Positions 44,945 to 53,068 of a stretch of DNA of 64,000 nucleotides are shown here, in pieces. This stretch comes from an uncultured Collinsella sp. GTDB lineage: Bacteria; Actinomycetota; Coriobacteriia; Coriobacteriales; Coriobacteriaceae. The notes below the pieces were generated by a model. The model made no database searches and was not told the DNA's origin. It saw only the letters and a list, made by a program, of their open reading frames with translations. Both the position numbers and the translations under genes were made by a program. The stretch is from assembly GCA_959602645.1 (NCBI GenBank), contig CAUGTZ010000014.1, forward strand, positions 6,096 through 70,095, in the 5' to 3' direction. Positions within the stretch are counted from its first letter, which is position 1. Each line of letters begins with the position of its first letter.

Positions 44945-45224
44945 TTAAATGCCTTTTGTTTGTGTGCCTTCCGCAATCATATTGCGGTTGTAGACCAGGT
45001 GCAGATACATCGCATCGTGAGCGGCGGTGGGGTTGCGCGTCTCAATGGCGTCGGCCACACCGTGGTGCGTGCGGATGGTCTCCTCGACGAACTTTTTTGC
45101 CCGTTACGTCGATAAAGAGGGGAACGGATGCCTTGAGCACACCCATCAGACGGGTAACGGCGAGGTTGCCGCCATCCCAGGGCGGCTTCATGGGGTAGCG
45201 CCCGTACGCATCGAATTTTTCCTC
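44945..45224 (-). pseudogene. GntR/FadR-family regulator, C-terminal (FCD) fragment with a frameshift
   Basis: Read on the - strand, EKFDAYGRYPMKPPWDGGNL and RLMGVLKASVPLFIDVTGKK run in one frame. The next part, KKFVEETIRTHHGVADAIET, then TAAHDAMYLHLVYNRNMIAE, is in another, ending at TAA 44945. The join falls in a run of six A at about 45103-45112; five would restore the frame. The histidine/Asn pattern fits the ligand-binding FCD domain of FadR-type regulators. The DNA-binding half is gone: a stop precedes the fragment at 45225. Confidence 0.7.
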
Positions 45225-45242
45225 TCATAGATGTGCGGCACA

Positions 45243-45278
45243 AAGAGCCCCGAGTTCATACGAGCTCGGGGCTCTTTT
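45243..45278. terminator. Terminator-type hairpin
   Basis: AAGAGCCCCGAG (from 45243) pairs perfectly with CTCGGGGCTCTT (from 45265), followed by TTTCG. Insulates the next promoter from upstream reads. Confidence 0.75.
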
Positions 45279-45303
45279 CGTTTGGATTTCAGACGTATTG
45301 ACA

Positions 45304-45436
45304 GACGAAAACAGTCTGCGTCCGGTATTGAGCCATACGAAAGCGAAATTATGCGTCTTAATTCCGTACGCAAATCAAGACGAAAACAGTTTGCGTCTTA
45401 TATAAATCAGTACGCAAACGGTTTTCGTCTTATAAT
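45304..45436 (+). promoter_or_regulatory. Array of three 19-bp palindromic operators plus -10 box
   Basis: GACGAAAACAGTCTGCGTC (45304-45322), GACGAAAACAGTTTGCGTC (45379-45397) and TACGCAAACGGTTTTCGTC (45411-45429) fit one near-palindrome GACGMAAACRGTYTKCGTC. Half-sites lie between them (ATGCGTCTTA near 45351; TACGCAAAT near 45367). TATAAT at 45431-45436 begins one base after the third site, so a bound protein would cover the promoter. Centres are about 75 and 32 bp apart. The downstream regulator is the likely binder. Confidence 0.65.
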
Positions 45437-45473
45437 ACGGTTATGAATGGTACGAAACGAGGGGGTTGTGCAT

Positions 45474-46727
45474 ATGGTTGTTAGAGAGAGCCCTACAGTC
45501 GAATACAAGGAAAGCGTCACGCCGACGTTTCTTAAAACGGTGAGCGCCTATGCAAACTATGGGACGGGCAAGATTGAGTTTGGCGTTGATGACGAGGGCG
45601 TGGTTGTCGGCCTTGCAGATCCGGTCGCAGAGTGTCTCCGCATCGAGAACATGATTAATGACAGCTTGGACCCCGCTCCCCGTTACACGCTCGAGCCCGA
45701 TGAGAAACACGGGACCGTAATCCTTACGGTTTATGAGGGACAGGACAAACCCTATCGAAGCAAGGGAAAGGCCTACAGGCGAAACGATTCGGCAACGGTG
45801 GAGGTCGACCGGTTTGAGTATGGCAGGCTGACGCTCGAAGGCAGCAACGTAACGTTCGACGCGCTCACGTCGGCTCGCCAGGACTTGAGCTTTCATACGC
45901 TCGAGCATAAGTGTGTTGAACACCTCGGCATTTCCGAGCTAACGTCGGATATCTTGCGTACGCTCCGCTTGCTCGGCAAGGATGGCTATACCAATGCCGC
46001 GGCGATTTTAGCGGATAAGAATGATTTTCCAGGCATCGACTGCGTCCGTTTTGGCGATACCGAGGATGTGATCTTGGATCGCGAGGCGGCGACAAATGTA
46101 TCCGCAATTGAGCAGGCGGACAGGGCGGTGGCTATGTTTGCACGCTACTACCGTTATGAGCGTATCGAAGGGATGGAGCGCGTCCAAACCGATCGAATTC
46201 CTCTTGAGGCATTCCGCGAAGCTGTTGCAAACGCTTTAGTGCATCGGACGTGGGACGTTCGAGCGAACGTTCAAATTGCCCTGTACGATGATCGCGTCGT
46301 TGTGACCTCCCCCGGATCGCTGCCCGCCGGTTTGACGACGGAACAATACCTGTATGGGCAGATATCCGTGCTCAGAAACCCCATCGTTGCAGAGGCCTTC
46401 TTAAAGCTGGATTACATCGAGAAATTTGGTACGGGAATTGCGCGCATTAGACGTGCCTATCGCGATTCGATCAATCAACCAATTTTTGATGTTCGCGGCG
46501 GCATGGTGGCCGTCACATTGCCCGTTACCGATGCCTTTGAAGGGTCCGAGGAAGAGGTCCAGGTTCTCAAGGCCTTGTCGGGCGGGCGAATTATGTCGCG
46601 AAGCGAGATTGAAAAACAGACGGGGCTGAGCCGCATGCGGACGTTGGCGGCACTCGAATCTCTGCTTGAACGGAATGCAATCGTAAGGCAGGGAACCGGG
46701 CGGGCCACGAAATACGAGCGCTCATAG
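45474..46727 (+). CDS. AlbA_2 (Schlafen-type) domain transcriptional regulator with ATP-binding-like C-terminal domain
   Basis: 417 residues. The N-terminal AlbA_2 domain shows ESPTVEYKESVTPTFLKTVS, ANYGTGKIEFGVDDEGVVVG and KAYRRNDSATVEVDR. The middle shows EAFREAVANALVHRTWD and SPGSLPAGLTTEQYL, the pattern of the RecG/HATPase_c_4-like domain of this family. A C-terminal winged helix (about 360-417: SRSEIEKQTGLSRMRTLAAL) should bind DNA. The start at 45474 has GAGGGGG 8 bp upstream. Lower GC and less biased codons than neighbours hint at transfer. Likely autoregulated through the adjacent operators; physiological target unknown. Confidence 0.82.
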   Translation: MVVRESPTVEYKESVTPTFLKTVSAYANYGTGKIEFGVDDEGVVVGLADPVAECLRIENMINDSLDPAPRYTLEPDEKHGTVILTVYEGQDKPYRSKGKAYRRNDSATVEVDRFEYGRLTLEGSNVTFDALTSARQDLSFHTLEHKCVEHLGISELTSDILRTLRLLGKDGYTNAAAILADKNDFPGIDCVRFGDTEDVILDREAATNVSAIEQADRAVAMFARYYRYERIEGMERVQTDRIPLEAFREAVANALVHRTWDVRANVQIALYDDRVVVTSPGSLPAGLTTEQYLYGQISVLRNPIVAEAFLKLDYIEKFGTGIARIRRAYRDSINQPIFDVRGGMVAVTLPVTDAFEGSEEEVQVLKALSGGRIMSRSEIEKQTGLSRMRTLAALESLLERNAIVRQGTGRATKYERS

Positions 46728-46750
46728 TCCAAAAGAGCCATGGTACAAGA

Positions 46751-46782
46751 CGGACCCCAAGCCAGCGTTGGCTTGGGGTCCG
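46751..46782 (+). terminator. Terminator after the AlbA_2 regulator
   Basis: CGGACCCCAAGCCA (46751-46764) pairs perfectly with TGGCTTGGGGTCCG (46769-46782), loop GCGT; only a weak TTATAT follows. Confidence 0.75.
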
Positions 46783-46820
46783 TTATATCCCGGATGGTAA
46801 TGGGCCGATTATTGTCAAGT

Positions 46821-46870
46821 TATAGCAAAGTACAGCGACGTACAGCAAAGTATAGTGAGATATAGCAAGC
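46821..46870 (+). repeat. Tandem array of five 10-bp units
   Basis: Successive decamers TATAGCAAAG, TACAGCGACG, TACAGCAAAG, TATAGTGAGA, TATAGCAAGC fit TAYAGYRAVV. A sixth, shifted TATAGCGC follows at 46873. The 10-bp period equals about one helical turn. Confidence 0.75.
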
Positions 46871-47268
46871 CGTATAGCGCGCCTTGATTTTCAACCCTTG
46901 ATTATCAACCGTCCGTATTTCACAGCAACTTATAACAGGCTCGGGGTGCCAATTTGGGGTGCAGTAGTGCTGCGCCACGAAAAGGGCCTATCTACTACGT
47001 TTAAGCCGCAGGGGTCAACCATAGTCGGTTTTTTCGAAAATCGACAAGCTGTCTACCTGCGGTTTTGTTTTCACGGTTTTCGGTATGGCCGAGGCTATCC
47101 GTGTTAACGTAATAGATGGGCCACTTTTGTGGCAAGGGGGGCCGATCTGCGGGCCAGGGTAGCTAAAAGAGCCCCGTCCCAAAAAGACTGATTGGGAGCT
47201 GGGGCGTGTCGATGCGATAGTATTACGTGGTGAAATTCGACAAACCGTGAGCTTCATCCGAGGGCTTT

Positions 47269-47961
47269 ATGGAACAACACCAGCATAATCAGAGCCTGCA
47301 AGATCAGGCATACAACGCATTGCGCTCCAAGATCATCTATGCCGAGCTCAAGCCCGGCACGCGCCTTTCGGCGATTGGTCTGGAAAAGGAGACGGGAATC
47401 GGGCGCACGCCCATTCGCGAGTCTTTTGTGCGCTTGCGTGAGCAGGAGCTGGTGGAAACGCGTCCCAAAAGCGGCACCTATGTCTCAAAAATCAGCATGG
47501 AGCGCGCCGAGAACGCCTGTTTCTTGCGCGAGAAACTCGAGAGAAGCGTGCTCATTAAATGCTGCTCTGCCGTCACGCCCGAGCAAAAGCAGCGGCTCGA
47601 GCGGATTCTTGCCGAGTCCGAGTCGCTCGACCATAGCGAAACGCGTCGCTTTTTCGATCTGGACAACCTGTTCCATGAGACGTGTTTTGAGATTGCCGGC
47701 CGCCACATGTTGTGGGATTGGATGAAGAGCGTCAACACACATTTTGAGCGATACAACTGGTTGCGTATGGTGTCGCAGGATCTGGATTGGGAGCCGATTC
47801 GTCGGCAGCATCGCCGAATTCTCGAGGCCATTAAGAAGGGCGATACCGACGCGGCGAGCTACCTGGCAGAGACGCACCTGCATCTGATGCCCGAGGAACA
47901 GGGCCCGGTTATCGCCTTGCATCCCGACTACTTTGAGCTGTCGAAAGACTCGTCAATCTAG
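47269..47961 (+). CDS. GntR/FadR-family transcriptional regulator (FCD domain)
   Basis: 230 residues. N-terminal winged helix: QAYNALRSKIIYAELKPGTR, then IGRTPIRESFVRLREQELVE and PKSGTYVSKIS. The C-terminal FCD domain has the metal-binding His pattern (FHETCFEIAGRHMLWDWM; RRQHRRILEAI; ETHLHLM). FadR-type FCD proteins usually sense organic or sugar acids. No target operon adjoins it. GAGGG precedes the ATG. The decayed FCD fragment at 44945 belongs to the same family but is clearly divergent. Confidence 0.85.
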   Translation: MEQHQHNQSLQDQAYNALRSKIIYAELKPGTRLSAIGLEKETGIGRTPIRESFVRLREQELVETRPKSGTYVSKISMERAENACFLREKLERSVLIKCCSAVTPEQKQRLERILAESESLDHSETRRFFDLDNLFHETCFEIAGRHMLWDWMKSVNTHFERYNWLRMVSQDLDWEPIRRQHRRILEAIKKGDTDAASYLAETHLHLMPEEQGPVIALHPDYFELSKDSSI

Positions 47962-48086
47962 CCCATCGCCGCATCTGCTCGAGACACAAAAACGATGCTG
48001 CTCACCTACAACGTTTTGCAAGCGAGATTTTTAAAAAAATGCCTAAAATGGCTCAGACTGCCGACAATTGGGAAACGGGGTGCGCT

Positions 48087-49109
48087 ATGGCGCAGATGAG
48101 AATCAAGGACATTGCCGCCGAGGCGGGCGTGAGCCCGGCCACGGTCTCGCGCTACCTCAATAACCGCCCCGGGCAGATGACCGAGGAAACCCGCGCCCGC
48201 ATCGCGGCGGTTATCGAGCGCACCGGCTATCGCCCGCGTGCCGCCGCGCGTAATTTGCGCAGCTCGCGCACCAATCTCATCGGTGTGATCTTGGCCGACA
48301 TTGCTAACCCGTTCTCCAGCGCCATGCTCGAAGGGCTTTCCGCCAGCGCCGCCGCGCGCGGCTGCTCGCTTATGACTGCCATTAGCGGCAATGATTCCGC
48401 CAAGGAAGCAGAGTCGCTCACCAGACTTATCGATGCCGGTGTGGACGGCCTGGTCGTCAACACCTGTGGCGGCAATGACGAGGCGATTGCCGCGGCTGCG
48501 GGGCGCCTGCCCGTCGTGCTGCTCGACCGCGATGTTGCCGCCGGCGGTGTCGATCTGGTGACCTCCAACAACCGTGAGCTGGTCGCCGGCCTGGTAGACG
48601 CCTTGGCCTCTGCGGGCAGTGAGCGCCTGTGCCTGCTCACCGAGGCAAGCGACGACAGCCCCGTGCGTCGCGAACGCGCCGAGGCGTTTGCCGACGAGCT
48701 CTCGCGCCGCGGCCTGGCCGGCGAGGTCGTCACCTTGGCCGACGGTGGCGCCACGGGTGTCAGTCGCCTGGACGAGACCATCCGCGGCTATGCGGGTAAA
48801 AAGCTCGGCCTCATTGCCGTCAACGGCTTGGTTTTCCTGCGCCTGACCGAGGCGCTGGCCCAGCTGGGGCCCTCGTTGCCGGCGGGTCTCAAGATCGCAA
48901 CGTTTGACGACTATCCCTGGAACCACGTGCTCTTTGGCGGTGTGACCACGGCCGCGCAAGACACCCTTACCATTGCCGAGCGCGTAGTCGAGCGCCTGTC
49001 CGAGCGCATCGACGTCGTTACCACTACGGTGGGCGATGCCGCAAAGCTCGCCCCCAAGCGCATCGAGATCCCCGGCCACATCGAACACCGCGCTTCGACC
49101 TCGCGCTAA
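48087..49109 (+). CDS. LacI-family transcriptional regulator
   Basis: 340 residues. LacI HTH IKDIAAEAGVSPATVSRYLN and hinge RPRAAARNLRSSRTNLIGVI, then a periplasmic-binding-protein-like domain (LADIANPFSSAMLEGLSASA; VVLLDRDVAAGGVDLV; IATFDDYPWNHVL). The start at 48087 has GGGGTG upstream; a second in-frame ATG lies at 48096. No sugar operon is nearby, so its target and ligand are open. Confidence 0.88.
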   Translation: MAQMRIKDIAAEAGVSPATVSRYLNNRPGQMTEETRARIAAVIERTGYRPRAAARNLRSSRTNLIGVILADIANPFSSAMLEGLSASAAARGCSLMTAISGNDSAKEAESLTRLIDAGVDGLVVNTCGGNDEAIAAAAGRLPVVLLDRDVAAGGVDLVTSNNRELVAGLVDALASAGSERLCLLTEASDDSPVRRERAEAFADELSRRGLAGEVVTLADGGATGVSRLDETIRGYAGKKLGLIAVNGLVFLRLTEALAQLGPSLPAGLKIATFDDYPWNHVLFGGVTTAAQDTLTIAERVVERLSERIDVVTTTVGDAAKLAPKRIEIPGHIEHRASTSR

Positions 49110-49162
49110 CCAATCGTTCGCAACAGCCTGTTCGCGCACGTTTTTTGAGCGCTTGATACGCT

Positions 49163-49178
49163 TTAACCCTGCGGAAAC
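49163..49178 (+). promoter_or_regulatory. Possible GlnR half-site upstream of glnA
   Basis: TTAAC (49163-49167), six bases, GAAAC (49174-49178) matches one a-b half of the actinobacterial GlnR box (GTnAC-n6-GAAAC) apart from T for the first G. It is 66 bp before glnA. The second half of the full box is not evident. Confidence 0.35.
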
Positions 49179-49243
49179 ATTTTTCTGCGATAGTATCTGC
49201 GATATAGACCAGTCGAAACCCGCCCGAAAGAAAGGGGAGCGAC

Positions 49244-50581
49244 ATGAACCAGCAGAACATCGATTACGTACTCCGCTCCGTAGAGCAGCGTGACATCCGC
49301 TTTGTGCGTCTGTGGTTTGTCGACATTCTCGGCCGCCTCAAGAACTTTGCCATTAGCCCCGAGGACCTCGAGGTCGCTTTTGAGGAGGGTATTGGCTTTG
49401 ACGGCTCCGCCATCGAGGGCTTTGCCACGCCCGAGGAAGCCGACATGCTGGCGTTCCCCGATGCTTCGACCTTCCAGATTTTGCCGTGGCGTCCGAGCCA
49501 CAACGGCGTCGCGCGCGTGTTCTGCGACGTGTGTACTCCCGATCGCAAGCCGTTTGCCGGCGACCCGCGTGATGCCTTGCGCCGCATGTTCCGCAAGGCC
49601 GAGAAGGCTGGCTATCTGCTCAACGTGGGTGCCGAGCTGGAGTATTACTACTTCCCCGACGAGCACACCCCCGAGCCGCTCGACAACGTGGGCTACTTCG
49701 ATCTTTCGGTGAGCGATGCCGCCCGCGACCTGCGTCGCAACACGGTCCTCACGCTCGAGAAGATGTCCGTGCCCGTGGAGTACACCTTCCACGCCGCCGG
49801 CCGCTCGCAGCACGGTATGAGCCTGCGCCACGCCGAGGCCCTGAGCATGTCCGACGCCATCACCACGGCCAAACTCATCATTAAGCAGCAGGCCTACGAG
49901 AGCGGTTGCCACGCCTCCTTTATGCCCAAGCCGTTGGCGGGCGAGGATGGCAGCGCTATGTTCCTGTGCCAGTCGCTATTCGACCACGACGGCAACAACG
50001 TGTTTTGGGGCGAGGACGACGAGAAGTACCATCTCTCCGAAATCGCCAAGCACTATATGGCCGGCATTCTGGCGCATGCCCGCGAGATCAGCGCCATCAC
50101 CAACCCCACGGTCAACTCGTACAAGCGCATCACCACGGGTGGCGACTCCGTGCCGCAGTACGCCACGTGGGGCCTGCGCAACCGCGCGAGCATGGTCCGC
50201 ATCCCGGTCTACAAGCCCGGCAAGCAGCTGTCCACGCGCATCGAGCTTCGTAGCCCCGACCCCATGGCCAACCCGTACCTGGTCAACGCCGTCACGCTGG
50301 CGGCTGGTCTGGACGGCATCGAGCGCAAGCTGGAGCTCCCGCCCGAGGCCACGGCCGAGACGCTCAAGCTCACCGACCGTCAGATGGTCGAGGCCGGCTA
50401 CACGCCGCTGCCGCGCTCGCTCAAAGAGGCGCTCGACGTCTTTGAGGACTCGCAGTTTATGAAGGATGCCCTCGGCGAGCACATCCACAGCTTCTTCCTC
50501 AAAAAGAAGCGCGACGAGTGGCATAAGTTTGAGTCCACGATCACCGAGTGGGAGATCAAGCACTACCTGGCGAACTCCTAA
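49244..50581 (+). CDS. glnA: Glutamine synthetase type I
   Basis: Assimilates ammonia into glutamine. 445 residues, the length of GSI-alpha enzymes. Metal and substrate motifs: VDILGRLKNFAIS, FDGSAIEGFA, GAELEYYYF, the active-site loop NPTVNSYKRITTG, and RIELRSPDPMANPYLV. The adenylylation region (normally NLY-D/E-LPP) reads RKLELPPEA with no tyrosine, so control by adenylyl transfer is unlikely and feedback or GlnR control is expected. Start follows GAAAGGGGAG. A GlnR-like regulator gene lies 50 bp downstream. Confidence 0.95.
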   Translation: MNQQNIDYVLRSVEQRDIRFVRLWFVDILGRLKNFAISPEDLEVAFEEGIGFDGSAIEGFATPEEADMLAFPDASTFQILPWRPSHNGVARVFCDVCTPDRKPFAGDPRDALRRMFRKAEKAGYLLNVGAELEYYYFPDEHTPEPLDNVGYFDLSVSDAARDLRRNTVLTLEKMSVPVEYTFHAAGRSQHGMSLRHAEALSMSDAITTAKLIIKQQAYESGCHASFMPKPLAGEDGSAMFLCQSLFDHDGNNVFWGEDDEKYHLSEIAKHYMAGILAHAREISAITNPTVNSYKRITTGGDSVPQYATWGLRNRASMVRIPVYKPGKQLSTRIELRSPDPMANPYLVNAVTLAAGLDGIERKLELPPEATAETLKLTDRQMVEAGYTPLPRSLKEALDVFEDSQFMKDALGEHIHSFFLKKKRDEWHKFESTITEWEIKHYLANS

Positions 50582-50631
50582 TCGCGCTGGCTTGTTTCAG
50601 TACGATTGAGCTCATTTCTTTGGAGGCCGAT

Positions 50632-51294
50632 ATGTCCGATAAGAGTGCCCTGTTCATGGCGCGCACGACGCGCTTCCACGAGTTTGCCCGCAGCTTGACG
50701 ACCACCCTGGGTGTCGAGGTGAGCCTGGCAACCCCCGATTCGCCGACTGCGGCGCACGACTTTGACCTGCTGATCCTCGATTCCGACGGCATCCGCAGCG
50801 ACCGCATCGATCAGATTGCCAAGTGGCTTGACGATCGCGGCGGTGTCCCCATGCTGGTGATCGTCGACGATGAGGCGCTCGGTACCCTGCGCCTGCCGAA
50901 TCACGCGCATGCCGACTTTGTGTGCCCCACGGCGACGCCCAACGAGCTCAAGGCTCGCGCGCAGCGCCTGATGGGCGAGGAGGAGACCGTCACCGCCGAC
51001 GATGTGCTCAACATCGATAACCTCGAGATTAATCTGGCTACCTACCAGGTGACACTCGATAACGAGCCCATTGACCTGACGCTGATGGAGTACTCGCTGC
51101 TGAGCTTTTTGGCGACGCATCCCAATCGCGCCTACAGCCGCGAGGTGCTGCTGCACCGCGTGTGGGGCTTTGAGTACTGCGGCGGCACGCGCACCGTCGA
51201 CGTGCACATCCGACGCATCCGCTCCAAGGTGGGCCCGCAGATCGCGGCACACATCACCACCGTCCGCGGCGTGGGCTATCTGTTTAAGGACTAG
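50632..51294 (+). CDS. GlnR-like orphan OmpR-family regulator
   Basis: 220 residues. The N-terminal receiver-like domain lacks the usual acidic pair and its phosphoacceptor region reads LLILDSDGIRSDRI, an atypical receiver like actinobacterial GlnR. The C-terminal winged helix is intact (DLTLMEYSLLSFLATHPNRA; RTVDVHIRRIRSKVGPQ; VRGVGYLF). No kinase gene adjoins it. Being next to glnA, with a GlnR-type half-site in front of glnA, it is probably the nitrogen regulator. Start at 50632 follows TTTGGAGG. Confidence 0.75.
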   Translation: MSDKSALFMARTTRFHEFARSLTTTLGVEVSLATPDSPTAAHDFDLLILDSDGIRSDRIDQIAKWLDDRGGVPMLVIVDDEALGTLRLPNHAHADFVCPTATPNELKARAQRLMGEEETVTADDVLNIDNLEINLATYQVTLDNEPIDLTLMEYSLLSFLATHPNRAYSREVLLHRVWGFEYCGGTRTVDVHIRRIRSKVGPQIAAHITTVRGVGYLFKD

Positions 51295-51298
51295 ATTT

Positions 51299-51331
51299 CC
51301 ACCACAAAGGGGACAGGCACCTTTGTGGTGG
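51299..51331. repeat. CCACCACAAAGG hairpin, copy 1; likely terminator
   Basis: CCACCACAAAGG (51299-51310) pairs perfectly with CCTTTGTGGTGG (51320-51331) around GGACAGGCA, then TTTTG. It starts 5 bp past the regulator's stop. Confidence 0.8.
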
Positions 51332-51444
51332 TTTTGACGCAGGTGCGGGTTCCTTTCGAGTTTGCAGCAGAACTTAAGCCTTCCTAAAAGATTGCGTTCT
51401 CGTACACGTACGCCCGCATATTGGGGTACAACTCAACGTGAACA

Positions 51445-51507
51445 ATGATGGCCCGCCACGGTGTTTGGCGGGCCTTTGGTTATTTGACGAAAGGATCGCA
51501 GCTATGA
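51445..51507 (+). CDS. Possible 20-codon leader peptide overlapping the htrA start
   Basis: ATG 51445 (or 51448) opens MMARHGVWRAFGYLTKGSQL and stops at TGA 51505, overlapping the htrA start codon as ATGA. Its first half lies inside a strong hairpin, GGCCCGCCA (51450-51458) / TGGCGGGCC (51466-51474), followed by TTTGGTTATTT. There is no clear ribosome site, so translation is unproven. If translated, it could couple or attenuate htrA expression. Confidence 0.25.
   Translation: MMARHGVWRAFGYLTKGSQL
51450..51480 (+). promoter_or_regulatory. Terminator-like hairpin in the htrA leader
   Basis: A 9-bp GC-rich perfect stem with a 7-nt loop and a T-rich tail stands 24-54 bp before the htrA start. 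It could be an attenuator, or the end of an upstream transcript. Confidence 0.45.
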
Positions 51508-52967
51508 GCGAGAACGATTCCCAGCGTCCCCAGGATGTTGGCAATGCCGGCGAGACTCAGCAGCAGCCGCGCGTGCAGGTGGAGTCGACGCCTGCCGACG
51601 GCAACAACATTCCCTACGTGCAGGCCTACGATACGCAGACCGGCAAGCCGCTGGGCGGCCAACAGGTCGTGAACAAGCACACGGTGGTCAAGACCAAGAC
51701 CAAAAAGCTGCCGATCTTTATTACAGCGCTTGCCGGCTGCGCATGTGGTGCCCTGCTGGTCATTGCGCTCATTATGAGCGGTACGCTCGATATCGGTGGC
51801 GGCAAGAATGCCGTGACGGCGGGCGCTTCGGGTTCGTCGACGCAAAAGATCACCATCGACTCCGAGGACACCACGCTGGCCGAGGCCGTTTCTGCCAAGG
51901 CCCTGCCCTCTGTGGTTTCCATCACCGCCACTTCGAGCGGTGGCCAGAATGGCTCGCTTTCGCAGTCTGCCGACGAGTCGGACAACTCGGGCAGCGTCGG
52001 TTCGGGCGTGGTGCTCGATACCGAGGGCCATATCCTCACCAACAACCACGTGGTCGATGGCTATGACCAGTACGTAGTGACCATGGACGACGGCACCACC
52101 TACGAGGCCGAGTTCGTGGGCAACGACGCTTCGAGCGACCTGGCCGTCATCAAGCTCAAGGACGCCGACGCCTCCAAGCTCACGCCGATTGAGATCGGTG
52201 ATTCCTCCAAGCTCAACGTGGGCGAGTGGGTCATGGCGATCGGCTCGCCCTTCGGCAACGAACAGTCTGTCTCCACCGGTATCGTCTCGGCGCTGTATCG
52301 CTCCACGGCCATGAGCTCTACCAGCGGCAACACCATCTATGCCAACATGATCCAGACCGATGCCGCCATCAATCCGGGCAACTCCGGCGGCGCGCTCGTC
52401 AACGACAATGGCGAGCTTGTGGGTATCAACTCGCTTATCGAGAGCTACTCGGGCTCCAGCTCGGGCGTGGGTTTTGCCATTCCGGTTAACTACGCCAAGA
52501 ACATTGCCGACCAGATCATCGACGGTAAGACGCCGGTGCATCCGTACATGGGCGCTACGCTTTCGAGCGTCAATGCGCTTAACGCCCGCACCAACAAGTT
52601 GAGCACCGATAGCGGCGCGTATGTGGCGAGCGTCGTTGAGGATGGTCCTGCCGCCAAGGCCGGCATTCAGGAGGGCGACGTCATCACCAAGCTGGGCGAC
52701 GATGAGATTTCGAGCGCCGACGGCCTGATCATCGCGCTGCGCAGCCACGAGGTGGGCGAGAAGGTCGAGATCACGCTCATGCGCGGCAAGGAAGAGAAGA
52801 AGGTCACCGTCGAGCTGGGCTCCGACGAGGAGCTGCAGAACCAGCAGCTGGACGACAGTTCGACCGACACCGGCAACGGCGGTATTACCGACGAGCAGCT
52901 GCGCCAGTACCTGGAGGAGCTGCTGGGCCAGCAAGGTCAGGGTCAGGGCAACGGTCAGGGTTTCTAA
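51504..52967 (+). CDS. htrA: HtrA/DegP-type trypsin-like serine protease with PDZ domain
   Basis: 487 residues, membrane-anchored extracytoplasmic quality-control protease. Polar cytoplasmic N-terminus, one helix (about 72-95), protease domain with catalytic His182 (NNHVVDG), Asp212 (SSDLAVI) and Ser294 (NPGNSGGALV). One PDZ domain (about 360-450: AAKAGIQEGDVITKLGDDEI) and a Gln/Gly-rich tail follow. The start at 51504 follows GAAAGGA; the GTG at 51438 would lie before the leader hairpin. Confidence 0.93.
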   Translation: MSENDSQRPQDVGNAGETQQQPRVQVESTPADGNNIPYVQAYDTQTGKPLGGQQVVNKHTVVKTKTKKLPIFITALAGCACGALLVIALIMSGTLDIGGGKNAVTAGASGSSTQKITIDSEDTTLAEAVSAKALPSVVSITATSSGGQNGSLSQSADESDNSGSVGSGVVLDTEGHILTNNHVVDGYDQYVVTMDDGTTYEAEFVGNDASSDLAVIKLKDADASKLTPIEIGDSSKLNVGEWVMAIGSPFGNEQSVSTGIVSALYRSTAMSSTSGNTIYANMIQTDAAINPGNSGGALVNDNGELVGINSLIESYSGSSSGVGFAIPVNYAKNIADQIIDGKTPVHPYMGATLSSVNALNARTNKLSTDSGAYVASVVEDGPAAKAGIQEGDVITKLGDDEISSADGLIIALRSHEVGEKVEITLMRGKEEKKVTVELGSDEELQNQQLDDSSTDTGNGGITDEQLRQYLEELLGQQGQGQGNGQGF

Positions 52968-52993
52968 CGAGCCGTTTCGCACATGCCGAAGCC

Positions 52994-53032
52994 AGAGGGG
53001 CTGTTCCGCCAGCGCGGGACAGCCCCTCTTTT
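52994..53032 (+). terminator. Terminator after htrA
   Basis: AGAGGGGCTGT (52994-53004) pairs perfectly with ACAGCCCCTCT (53019-53029), followed by TTTT. Confidence 0.85.
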
Positions 53033-53037
53033 CTTAT

Positions 53038-53068
53038 TGATCCGTTGGGGACGGAGGAAAACGGATCA
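53038..53068. repeat. Single GGGGACGGAGGAA hairpin unit
   Basis: TGATCCGTT (53038-53046), loop GGGGACGGAGGAA, AACGGATCA (53060-53068). It is a lone version of the units paired at 17637-17698. Confidence 0.75.

Larger units (their letters stand above)
44811..45473. other. 663-bp region between the oxidoreductase and the AlbA_2 regulator
   Basis: In order: an imperfect GGGGCCAGGTT/AACCTGACCCC hairpin (44828-44877), a terminator (44885-44925), a decayed GntR gene on the - strand (44945-45224), a terminator hairpin (45243-45278), and an operator array with promoter (45304-45436). Confidence 0.75.
46728..47268 (+). other. 541-bp region upstream of the gntR gene
   Basis: It holds a terminator (46751-46782), a 10-bp-period tandem array (46821-46870), a right-half fragment of the kdp-flanking repeat (46913-46931), and a GCCCCG-T-CCCAA/TTGGG-AGCT-GGGGC hairpin (47171-47205). 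Lower GC than the surroundings. No gene seen. Confidence 0.6.

Noticed and set aside
46913..46931. Third full copy of the kdp-flanking repeat
   Set aside because: Only the right arm (CCGTATTTCACAGCAACTT) is recognisable; the left arm and the core are missing, so it is listed only as a fragment.
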